Shown: piece by piece, positions 41,788-48,752 of the stretch
How positions within the stretch are numbered: position 1 is the stretch's first letter
How the letters are laid out: each line of letters starts with the position of its first letter
Translations under genes and position numbers: made by a program
Notes under the pieces: generated by a model
Told to the model about the DNA's origin: nothing
What the model saw: only the letters and a program-made list of their open reading frames with translations
Database searches by the model: none
Origin: UBA7672 sp965229115
Lineage (GTDB): Bacteria; Pseudomonadota; Alphaproteobacteria; Caulobacterales; Hyphomonadaceae
DNA length: 64,000 bases
Reading direction: 5' to 3'
NCBI GenBank assembly: GCA_965229115.1
Contig: CBDDIR010000003.1
Span: 2,542,001-2,606,000, forward strand

Positions 41788-43056
41788 GTGACGGCGACAG
41801 ACCAGCCGGCTCTCGTGGGAGAACCATACGTGATTCAGGTCCGCCTCTTCGTGATGATGCTTCTGCAGCTCGCCATCTGGGGAGCGTATATGCCGAAGCT
41901 GTTCCCCTATATGGGCCAGCTTGGTTTCGAGGCGTGGCAGCAATCGCTGGTCGGCTCGGCCTGGGGCATCGCCGCGATCCTCGGCATCTTCTTCTCGAAC
42001 CAGTTTGCGGATCGCAACTTCTCCGCCGAACGTTTCCTTGCAGGCAGCAACGTGATCGGCGGCGTGGCGCTTCTCGGGTGCGCCTACTTCACCGACTTCT
42101 GGTCGTTCTTCGCCTGCTATCTCGTGTTCAGCCTTGTCTATGTGCCGTCGATGTCGGTTTCGAACGCCATCGCGTTCGCCAGCCTGCGCGATCCGGCAAA
42201 GCAATTCGGCACGATCCGCATGGGCGGCACGATTGGCTGGATCCTTGTCTCGTGGCCGTTCGTCTTCCTGCTGAGCGCGCATGCGGGGCCGGAACAGGTT
42301 CGCCTGATCTTCGTGGTGGCCGCGATCGTCTCGTTCGCCTTCGCCGCTTACAGCCTGACGCTGCCGCACACGCCGCCACGTCGCGATGCCGTGGACAGCG
42401 ATCCGCTGGCCTGGCGCAAGGCGATCAAGCTGCTGGGCGTTCCTTCCATCGCCGTGCTGTTCATTGTGACCTTCATCGATAGCGTCGTTCACAACGGCTA
42501 CTTCGTGATGGCCGACGGCTTCCTCACCAACCGCGTGGGCATCGACGCCAACCTTTCGATGATCGTTCTGTCGATCGGTCAGGTCGCGGAGATCGTGACA
42601 ATGTTCATTCTCGGCGCGGTGCTGGTGCGGCTCGGCTGGAAGACCACGATGATCGTGGGCATCCTTGGTCATGGCGCGCGCTTCCTCGCGTTTGCTTTCT
42701 TCCCGGACAGCGTGCCGACCATCATCGCGGTGCAGCTGCTGCACGGCATCTGCTACGCCTTCTTCTTCGCGACGGTTTACATCTTCGTCGATGCGGCCTT
42801 CCCGAAGGATGTGCGCTCCAGCGCGCAAGGCCTGTTCAATCTTTTGATCCTCGGCATCGGCAACGTTGCAGCGAGCTTCCTCTTCCCGGCGCTGATGGCG
42901 CAGTTCACGGTTGGCGGGATTGAGCCGGGGACCACCGCTGTCGATTACAAGACGCTGTTCATGGTGCCGGCTGCGATGGCGTTTGTCGCGATCCTGCTGC
43001 TGGCCGTGTTCTTCAAGCCTTCCGAACGTGCGCCTACCGCCGTCGTCGCAGCATGA
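41788..43056 (+). CDS. MFS carrier of the nucleoside:H+ symporter type
   Basis: 422 residues from GTG 41788; no strong Shine-Dalgarno is seen. Twelve helices. The N-terminal region (LQLAIWGAYMPKLFPYMGQL and SAWGIAAILGIFFSNQFADR) and IRMGGTIGWILVSW match NupG/XapB-type carriers, a subfamily also found next to sugar isomerase genes in many bacteria. In this locus it would import an oxidised or released sugar across the cytoplasmic membrane. It starts the run of co-directional genes 41788-47039, with gaps of 21, 9 and -4 bases between the first members, so it heads an operon. Confidence 0.85.
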   Translation: MTATDQPALVGEPYVIQVRLFVMMLLQLAIWGAYMPKLFPYMGQLGFEAWQQSLVGSAWGIAAILGIFFSNQFADRNFSAERFLAGSNVIGGVALLGCAYFTDFWSFFACYLVFSLVYVPSMSVSNAIAFASLRDPAKQFGTIRMGGTIGWILVSWPFVFLLSAHAGPEQVRLIFVVAAIVSFAFAAYSLTLPHTPPRRDAVDSDPLAWRKAIKLLGVPSIAVLFIVTFIDSVVHNGYFVMADGFLTNRVGIDANLSMIVLSIGQVAEIVTMFILGAVLVRLGWKTTMIVGILGHGARFLAFAFFPDSVPTIIAVQLLHGICYAFFFATVYIFVDAAFPKDVRSSAQGLFNLLILGIGNVAASFLFPALMAQFTVGGIEPGTTAVDYKTLFMVPAAMAFVAILLLAVFFKPSERAPTAVVAA

Positions 43057-43077
43057 TTTTGAGACATGGAGCTCAAC

Positions 43078-44055
43078 ATGACCAACCTGTCCCGCCGCAG
43101 TTTTGTTCAGGCGCTGGCTGCAACCGGCGCCGCAGCGCCCATCGCAGCCGCCTGCCAGACCATGGATAGCGCCATGCCCAGCGGCCCGTTCTTCGCCAGC
43201 CGCAACCTGCCCATCGGCATCCAGCTCTACACGCTGGGCGACCTGATGACGAAGGACATGGATGGCACGCTGAAGCAGATCTCGCAGATCGGCTACAAGT
43301 CGGTCGAGCTCGCGGGCTATCTCGGCAAGACGCCGCAGCAGTTGAAAGCTTCTTTCAGCGCGGCAGGCCTTTCCTGCACCAGCGCGCACGTTGGCATGGC
43401 CAAGGGCACGGCCAATGAGCCGAAGCTGCTGGATGATCTTTCGAAGGTTGCAGCCGACATGCATGTCATCGGCGCGGGGCATGTGATCTGCCCCGCGATG
43501 GCGCCGCCGGAAGACATCAAGATCGCGCCCAATCCGGGCGAAGGCTTCCGCGTGATCAGCCGCATCGTGCAGGCGATGACCGAGGATCACTGGAAGCGCA
43601 TGGCGCATCAGTTTAACGACATCGGCCGCAAGCTGAAGGCCGAGGGGCTCGCCTTCGGCTATCACAACCACAACTTCGAGTTCGTGAAGGTCGGCGGCCG
43701 CACGGGCTTCGACATCTTCATGCAGGAAACCGATCCGGCGCTGGTGACGTTCGAGCTGGATGTGGGCTGGGTGGCGGCCGGGGGGTATGACCCGGTGGAG
43801 CTGTTCCGCAAATATCCGGACCGCTATTTCCTGATGCACGTGAAGGACGTGAAGCCTTCGACCCAGGCCAATATCGAGCTGAAGATGGACCCGACCGAGG
43901 TGGGCTCGGGCCGGCTCGACTGGAAATCCATCCTGCCGGCTGCCTACAAGTCGGGCGTGCGGAAATACTTCCTCGAGCAGGAGGCCCCGTTCGAAAAGGG
44001 TCGCATGGAAGCCGCGGAAATTGGATATAAGTACCTCAGTACGCTTGTGACCTGA
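43078..44055 (+). CDS. Exported sugar isomerase/epimerase-like TIM-barrel protein
   Basis: 325 residues from ATG 43078, preceded by GGAG six bases away; ATG 43066 is the alternative. The N-terminus is a twin-arginine signal (NLSRRSFVQALAATGAAAP) followed by a Cys, so the protein is probably exported by Tat. The body is an AP-endonuclease-2/xylose-isomerase-like barrel: IGIQLYTLGDL, IGYKSVELAG, GYHNHNFEF with metal His, FELDVGWV, FLMHVKDVKP. Metal ligands Glu, Asp and His are in place. In 3-keto-sugar clusters such proteins act as lyases or epimerases rather than phosphate isomerases. Periplasmic placement supports this. Confidence 0.85.
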   Translation: MTNLSRRSFVQALAATGAAAPIAAACQTMDSAMPSGPFFASRNLPIGIQLYTLGDLMTKDMDGTLKQISQIGYKSVELAGYLGKTPQQLKASFSAAGLSCTSAHVGMAKGTANEPKLLDDLSKVAADMHVIGAGHVICPAMAPPEDIKIAPNPGEGFRVISRIVQAMTEDHWKRMAHQFNDIGRKLKAEGLAFGYHNHNFEFVKVGGRTGFDIFMQETDPALVTFELDVGWVAAGGYDPVELFRKYPDRYFLMHVKDVKPSTQANIELKMDPTEVGSGRLDWKSILPAAYKSGVRKYFLEQEAPFEKGRMEAAEIGYKYLSTLVT

Positions 44056-44064
44056 GGACTGCTT

Positions 44065-45123
44065 ATGAAGACCATGAAGGGCCCCGGCATCTTCCTCGCG
44101 CAATTCGTGGGGCCGGATGCGCCGTTCAACTCCCTGCCGACCATTGCGAAATGGGCGAAGGACAAAGGCTTTGTCGGCGTCCAGATCCCGACGGGCGAGG
44201 CTTCCCTGTTCGATCTGCGCAAGGCGGCGGAAAGCGACGCCTACTGCGACGAGATCAAGGGGATGCTCGCCGACATGGGGATGGAGATCACCGAGCTCTC
44301 CACCCACCTGCAGGGACAGCTGGTGGCTGTGCACCCCGCCTATGACACGCTGTTCGATGCGTTTGCGCCCGAGCGGGTGCGCGGCAATCCGAAGGCGCGG
44401 CAGGAATGGGCTGTCGAGCAGGTGATTCTGGCGGCGAAGGCTTCGCGGCGGCTGGGTCTGGATGCGAGCGTGACGTTCTCGGGCTCGCTGGCCTGGCCGT
44501 ATTTCTTCCCGTGGCCGCAGCGCCCTCCGGGTCTGTTCGAGACGGCGTTTGAGGAGCTGGCTAAGCGCTGGAAGCCGATCCTCGATGCGTATGAGGATGC
44601 GGGCGTCGATCTCTGCTACGAAATCCATCCGAGCGAGGATCTGTTCGACGGCACGACGTTCGAGATGTTCCTCGACCGCGTGAAGGGCCACCGCCGCGCG
44701 AACATCCTGTTCGACCCGAGCCACTTCGTCCTGCAGCAGCTCAATTACCTTGAGTACATCGATATCTATCACGAGCGGATCAAGATGTTCCACGTGAAGG
44801 ATGCCGAGTTCAATCCGACGGGGCGGCAGGGGGTGTACTCCGGGTATGCTCCTTGGCTTGAGCGCGCTGGACGCTTCCGTTCAGTTGGCGATGGGCAGGT
44901 GGACTTTAAAGGCATCTTCTCGAAGCTGGCGGGTTACGATTACGAAGGCTGGGCCGTGCTGGAGTGGGAATGCTGCATCAAGCATCCCGAGGATGGCGCG
45001 CGCCAGGGTGCACAGTTCATCAAGGACCACATCATCCGCGTGACGCCGCGCGCGTTCGACGATTTCGCAGCGAGTGGGACGGATGAAGCAGCGAACCGGC
45101 GCTTGCTAGGGCTGGACCGTTGA
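44065..45123 (+). CDS. Cytosolic sugar isomerase/epimerase-like TIM-barrel protein
   Basis: 352 residues, nine bases after the previous gene. No signal peptide. TIM barrel of the AP-endonuclease-2 family: KGFVGVQIPTGEASLFDL, MEITELSTHLQGQLVAVHPA, VDLCYEIHPSEDLFDG with metal-binding Glu and His, ILFDPSHFVLQQL and MFHVKDAEFNPTG. The last helices carry GWAVLEWECCIKHPEDGARQ. A very similar group is common beside Gfo/Idh/MocA dehydrogenases. Substrate unknown. Its stop TGA overlaps the TTG start of the next gene (TTGA). Confidence 0.88.
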   Translation: MKTMKGPGIFLAQFVGPDAPFNSLPTIAKWAKDKGFVGVQIPTGEASLFDLRKAAESDAYCDEIKGMLADMGMEITELSTHLQGQLVAVHPAYDTLFDAFAPERVRGNPKARQEWAVEQVILAAKASRRLGLDASVTFSGSLAWPYFFPWPQRPPGLFETAFEELAKRWKPILDAYEDAGVDLCYEIHPSEDLFDGTTFEMFLDRVKGHRRANILFDPSHFVLQQLNYLEYIDIYHERIKMFHVKDAEFNPTGRQGVYSGYAPWLERAGRFRSVGDGQVDFKGIFSKLAGYDYEGWAVLEWECCIKHPEDGARQGAQFIKDHIIRVTPRAFDDFAASGTDEAANRRLLGLDR

Positions 45124-46256
45124 GGCGGTTGCGACTTGGCATGGTAGGCGGCGGCGAAGGCGCGTTCATTGGCGGCGTGCATCGCATGGCGGCGCGGCTG
45201 GACGGGCATTGGGATCTGGTGGCGGGCAACTTCCAGTCGGATCCGGCGAAGTCTGTGGCGTTCGGCAAGTCGATGGGGCTTGCGGATGATCGCTGCTATG
45301 GCGATTTCCGGGCCATGGCTGAGGCGGAAGCCAAGCGCGCCGATCGGATTGATGCGGTTGCGGTGGTGACGCCGAACTCGACGCACCATGCGATTGCCAA
45401 GGCGTTCCTTGAAGCCGGCATTCCGGTGATCTGCGACAAGCCGATGACGATCACGCAGCGCCATGCCGATGATCTCGCCGATATCGTGAAACGCACTGGC
45501 CTGCCCTTTGTGCTGACGCATAACTATTCGGGCTATCCGATGGTGCGGCAGGCGCGGGCGATGGTGGAGGCGGGCGAGCTGGGCGCGATCCGCGTGGTGC
45601 AGGTGGAGTATGCGCAGGACTGGCTGGCGCGGGAGCTGCCGGGGAACAAGCAGGCGGAATGGCGCGGCGATCCGGCGAAGGCGGGCCCCGGCGGCGCGCT
45701 GGGCGATATCGCGACGCATGCGTTCCAGCTGGCGGAGTTCGTGACCGGGCTGCAGGCGGAGACGATCGCAGCGGATCTTTCGACCTTCGTTGACGGGCGG
45801 AAGGTGGATGACAATGTGAACGTGCTGCTGCGCTTTGGCGGGGCTGTGCGTGGCATGTTGTGGGCGAGCCAGGTTGCAACGGGTTCGGGCAACGTGCTGA
45901 AGCTGCGCGTGTTCGGGGACAAGGGCGGGATCGAGTGGGCGCAGGAGACGCCGGAAACGTTGTTGTTCACGCCGCTGGGCGAGCAGCAGCGGATCGTGCG
46001 GCGTGGCGGGGCTGGTGTTTCGGCTTCGGCGCAACATGCGACGCGCATTCCCGGCGGGCATCCGGAGGGGTATCTTGAGGGCTTCGCGCAGATCTATGCG
46101 GATGCGGCGGAGCTGGTGCGGGCGTGGCAGGACAAGCGGGAGCCGTCGCAGTTCGCGAGGCTGGCGCCCGGGATTGCCGATGGGCTGCGCGGGGTAAGAT
46201 TCATCGAGGCGGCTGTCGCTTCGAGTGGGAATAATGGCGGCTGGACGAAAGTCTGA
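45120..46256 (+). CDS. Gfo/Idh/MocA-family oxidoreductase
   Basis: 378 residues. TTG 45120 is the start that keeps the complete Rossmann first strand (LRLGMVGGGEGAFIGGVHR); it overlaps the stop of the previous gene by four bases, indicating coupling. The NAD(P) domain ends with the conserved Glu-Lys equivalent CDKPMTITQRHA and the C-terminal domain has GGALGDIATHAFQLAEFVTG, holding the catalytic Asp/His. This family interconverts hydroxyl and keto groups on sugars, and here would reduce a 3-keto sugar in the cytosol. Confidence 0.92.
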   Translation: MRRLRLGMVGGGEGAFIGGVHRMAARLDGHWDLVAGNFQSDPAKSVAFGKSMGLADDRCYGDFRAMAEAEAKRADRIDAVAVVTPNSTHHAIAKAFLEAGIPVICDKPMTITQRHADDLADIVKRTGLPFVLTHNYSGYPMVRQARAMVEAGELGAIRVVQVEYAQDWLARELPGNKQAEWRGDPAKAGPGGALGDIATHAFQLAEFVTGLQAETIAADLSTFVDGRKVDDNVNVLLRFGGAVRGMLWASQVATGSGNVLKLRVFGDKGGIEWAQETPETLLFTPLGEQQRIVRRGGAGVSASAQHATRIPGGHPEGYLEGFAQIYADAAELVRAWQDKREPSQFARLAPGIADGLRGVRFIEAAVASSGNNGGWTKV

Positions 46257-46277
46257 CGCTGGTCTGAGGAGGCTTGA

Positions 46278-47039
46278 ATGCGGATGGTGAGTGGTCTTGC
46301 GTTTGCGGCGTTGATGCTGGGTGCGTGTGGCGGTGAACCGCCGGCGGCGCCTGCTGCTCCAGCGCCCGTTGCTGAAGCCCCTGCTCCCGCGCCTGAAGCT
46401 CCGGGGCCGAATACGTTGACGGCTGAGCAGACCGCGGCTGGCTGGAAGCTGCTCTTCAACGGCGTCGATCTGACGGGGTGGAAGGGGTACAAGAAAGACA
46501 AGCCGGGTGATGCGTGGAAGGTCGAGGATGGCGCGCTGACGCTGACGGCTGGCGGCGCGGGCGACCTGATGACGGTCGAGGAGTATGGGCCGTTCGAGAT
46601 GACCTATGAGTGGAAAATCTCGCCGAACGGAAACAGCGGCGTGATCTACCTGATCCAGGAAGATGCCAAGGCCGAGAACACCTACAATACGGGACCTGAG
46701 ATGCAGGTACTCGACAATGACGGGCATGCCGATGGCAAGATCCCGTCGCATCGCGCGGGCGCGCTCTATGACATCGAGACGCCGCCGGATGGCGCGGTGA
46801 AGCCGGTTGGCGAGTGGAACGAGGCGACGATCCGCTTCACCGGATCGGAGATCGAACACTGGCTGAACGGCAAGCTCGTGTCGGAGTCGAGCTATGGCGA
46901 CGATGCGTGGAAGGCCAAGGTCGCTGCGAGCAAGTTCAAGCAGTGGCCGCTGTTCGGGACGTTCGCGAAGGGCCACATCGCGCTGCAGGATCACGGCGAC
47001 AAGGTTTGGTACCGGAATATCAAGGTGCGAGCGATTTAG
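46278..47039 (+). CDS. DUF1080 / 3-keto-disaccharide hydrolase-like lipoprotein (second)
   Basis: 253 residues. Lipobox LGAC at about residue 16 after a short signal, then an Ala/Pro-rich linker (about 20-45). The DUF1080 domain follows: GWKLLFNGVDLTGWKGYKKD, AWKVEDGALTL, EMTYEWKISPNGNSGVIYLI (20 residues), PEMQVLDNDGHADGK and a C-terminal FAKGHIALQDHGDKVWYRNI. In contrast to the first DUF1080 protein it has the typical TGPEMQVLDN substrate loop. It is anchored in the periplasm and ends the operon. Confidence 0.9.
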   Translation: MRMVSGLAFAALMLGACGGEPPAAPAAPAPVAEAPAPAPEAPGPNTLTAEQTAAGWKLLFNGVDLTGWKGYKKDKPGDAWKVEDGALTLTAGGAGDLMTVEEYGPFEMTYEWKISPNGNSGVIYLIQEDAKAENTYNTGPEMQVLDNDGHADGKIPSHRAGALYDIETPPDGAVKPVGEWNEATIRFTGSEIEHWLNGKLVSESSYGDDAWKAKVAASKFKQWPLFGTFAKGHIALQDHGDKVWYRNIKVRAI

Positions 47040-47050
47040 GCTGGTGTGCA

Positions 47051-47207
47051 GCTCTTCCCCTGCGAAGCGGGGGAAGTACGGCGAAGCCGGGATGGGGGCG
47101 GGTTACGTCCACATCTGCGTGCGGTCTTCATCCTGTGAATTCGACTCACCCCCATCGTCTCGTCGCTTCGCGCCGATCCACTTCCCCCGTGAACGGGGGG
47201 AAGAGCT
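47051..47207. repeat. Dispersed intergenic repeat, family A, copy 3
   Basis: GCTCTTCCCCTGCGAAGCGGGGGAAG hairpin (given here as its ends TTCCCC / GGGGAA), GCCGGGATGGGGGCGG, a variable middle, ACCCCCATCGTCTCGTCGCTTC, and a second hairpin ending GGGGGGAAGAGC. It is a slightly diverged copy of the elements at 11679 and 13240 and opens the 1-kb stretch (47040-48048) that has no protein gene. Confidence 0.78.
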
Positions 47208-47329
47208 ACCGCGCGGGCGGTGCGTGTGGACTGAATTTCAAACAGCAAATCTCGTTCGGACCAGCGCTGCTGTCCGGGATGCCTGTGTTCGTCTCTCCCC
47301 CTTGAGGGAGCGGGGCGCATGAAGTCACG

Positions 47330-47735
47330 CCGTGGGTAGTGCCTGTGCTGCATCGCTGCAGCTGTTGCGCGTCTTCACGCGCCCCGTGTCTGGCCGTTTG
47401 TCCCGGTTCAGCCGCATGAGGAGTTGTCTCGGTCTTCCAGGGTACGTCGTTGCCCCTGGCGCCTTAGCTCCGTGCCTGTTCACCCGGTTCAGCGTGTCAG
47501 GGGGCCTAACCGACCGTCCCCCTGGCCCCTCCGGTTTCACATCCCCCGGAGGCCATGCTTCTCGAAGTTCGTTTCGCCCCACGGGACGTTACCCGCAGGA
47601 CTTCCTCGCTGTGCTGTCCGAAGAGGGATCCTCACCCCTCTCCGCGCTGACGCCTCGATAGCCACGCCGGCCAACGCCCCCACATCCAGAGTTTCGGACG
47701 TCTCCTGGACCTCCCTCATGTGGGTGCGGGGATGA
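47330..47735 (-). ncRNA. Candidate orphan structured RNA
   Basis: Seven or more perfect hairpins occur in about 400 bases, far more than expected by chance: GCTGCA/TGCAGC (47347-47362), GCGCGT/ACGCGC (47367-47382), CCAGGG/CCCTGG (47437-47459), AGGGGG/CCCCCT (47499-47523), CCTCCGG/CCGGAGG flanked by GGCC/GGCC (47524-47554), AGAGGG/CCCTCT (47622-47641) and ATGTGGG/CCCACAT enclosing CTGGA/TCCAG (47679-47724). On the minus strand the first loop is GCGA, a GNRA tetraloop, which favours that strand. Short reading frames here have no coding signature. It may be a remnant of an IscB-type omegaRNA (HEARO) or of a group II intron, or a new RNA; no endonuclease or reverse transcriptase gene is nearby. 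Confidence 0.55.
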
Positions 47736-47855
47736 TTATAAGGGCGGTTCAGGGCGCCGTAGATTCTGCGGGGCTCTATCCCCCAACCTGGAGCTGCAAG
47801 CTGTTGAGATTGTTCGGGATGATTTTTGGCTGTCCTACAGTTCTGCACCACCGCT
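47718..47855 (+). repeat. Dispersed intergenic repeat, family E, copy 2
   Basis: Diverged copy of the element at 13588-13718, in the opposite orientation: CATGTGGGTGCGGGG, TTATAA, AGATTCTGCGGGGCTCTATC then CCCCCAA, GAGATTGTTCGGGATG, TTTTTGGCTGTCCT and TCTGCACC occur in the same order. It overlaps the left border of the structured RNA candidate. Confidence 0.45.
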
Positions 47856-47882
47856 ATCCCCCAAACCGGCGTTTGGTGAGCA

Positions 47883-48009
47883 CGCGCTCGTCCTTCGACG
47901 GACGCGCAGCGAAGCTGCGCTGCTCAGGATGAGCGCTAAACCACTAACTTTCCTGTAGCGCTCATCCTGAGCAGCACGCGAAGCGTGCGTCCGTCGAAGG
48001 ACGGGCGCG
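47883..48009. repeat. Family B repeats, copies 2 and 3, facing each other
   Basis: Copy 2 (47883-47936) reads GCGCTCGTCCTTCGACGGAC ... CTCAGGATGAGCGC and copy 3 (47958-48009) reads GCGCTCATCCTGAGCAG ... GTCCGTCGAAGGAC. They are inverted with a ~21-base spacer, so the whole 127 bases forms one large hairpin, as in BIME-type elements. Each copy also has an internal stem (GCGCAGCGAAGCTGCGC, GCACGCGAAGCGTGC). Confidence 0.8.
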
Positions 48010-48016
48010 TGGGCGC

Positions 48017-48040
48017 GGTGCATCTGAAGATGCACCCTAC
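48017..48040. repeat. Family C repeat arm
   Basis: GGTGCATC-TGAA-GATGCACC hairpin followed by CTAC, the same sequence as one arm of the perfect inverted repeat at 13502-13558. It lies between the family B pair and the 3' end of the second dehydrogenase small-subunit gene and could act as its terminator region. Confidence 0.7.
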
Positions 48041-48048
48041 GTAGGGGA

Positions 48049-48741
48049 TTAGGCAGGCGTGTAGGTGAGGCCCATGGCTTCGATGACGCCTTTGATGTGG
48101 GCGGCGGCTTCGGGGGTGGGGCCGGCGTAGTCGCCGGTGCCGGGTTGGTTGCCGATGTAGCCGATGTCGGCCCAGCCTTCGCGCGTGGTGAAGTAGGCGC
48201 CTAGGGTCAGCACGCGCATGCGGTTGAAGAATTGCGCGGGGAGTTCGAGGCCTTCCTTCACCTTGTCCTTGAAGGCGATGTCATCGAGGATGAGTTTCTG
48301 GGCGCCGACATCTGCGTTGGCGAAGACGACGCCGTTGCGGGTCTTGCTCTCATTGTCGAGCCAGGCGAGGCCCGGGATGATGAGCTTGCGATCTTCGTGC
48401 TGGTCCGGGTAAGGCGCGCTGACCCATTCGTTGATGAAGGCGGGGACGCCGACTTTCGAGGGTGCGGGGGCGTCGCCTTCGGCCGGCAGGATGATGTCGG
48501 CGAGTTTCGAGGCTGCGAGCAGCTCGGCCTGCGTCATGGTCAGCGGCCATGGCACGACGGGGTTGATAAGATCCGGGTCGACGCCGATGCCCTGCGCCTT
48601 GATGGCGGCGACTTCGGGCCAGGTGAGGCCCTTGGCCTGATCGCCGCAGGCGGCGAGCTGGCCCACGGCCATGGCGCCGGCGAGCCATTTCAGCGTCACG
48701 CGGCGGTCGATCATCACGATGGAGGATTTCTGTTCGGACAT
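48049..48741 (-). CDS. Gluconate 2-dehydrogenase subunit 3-like Tat partner (second)
   Basis: 230 residues. Of two ATGs (48747, 48741) the second is preferred because AGGAGG sits seven bases before it but only one base before the first. The N-terminus has a twin-arginine signal (DRRVTLKWLAGAMAVG) with the lipobox LAAC. The gluconate_2-dh3 domain follows (MTQAELLAASKLADIILPAE). It is the small partner of the GMC protein just upstream (six-base gap) and would carry it through the Tat system and hold it at the membrane. Confidence 0.9.
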   Translation of the reverse strand: MSEQKSSIVMIDRRVTLKWLAGAMAVGQLAACGDQAKGLTWPEVAAIKAQGIGVDPDLINPVVPWPLTMTQAELLAASKLADIILPAEGDAPAPSKVGVPAFINEWVSAPYPDQHEDRKLIIPGLAWLDNESKTRNGVVFANADVGAQKLILDDIAFKDKVKEGLELPAQFFNRMRVLTLGAYFTTREGWADIGYIGNQPGTGDYAGPTPEAAAHIKGVIEAMGLTYTPA

Positions 48742-48752
48742 TGTCATTCCTC

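Noticed and set aside
41500..44793. A 1097-codon open frame on the minus strand
   Set aside because: Antisense to the MFS carrier and two isomerase genes that have clear families and ribosome sites; composition is shadow-like.
47332..47735. Several 60-110-codon open frames in the structured RNA region
   Set aside because: They overlap in different frames, lack ribosome sites and codon bias, and are interrupted by the strong stem-loops; more consistent with non-coding RNA.
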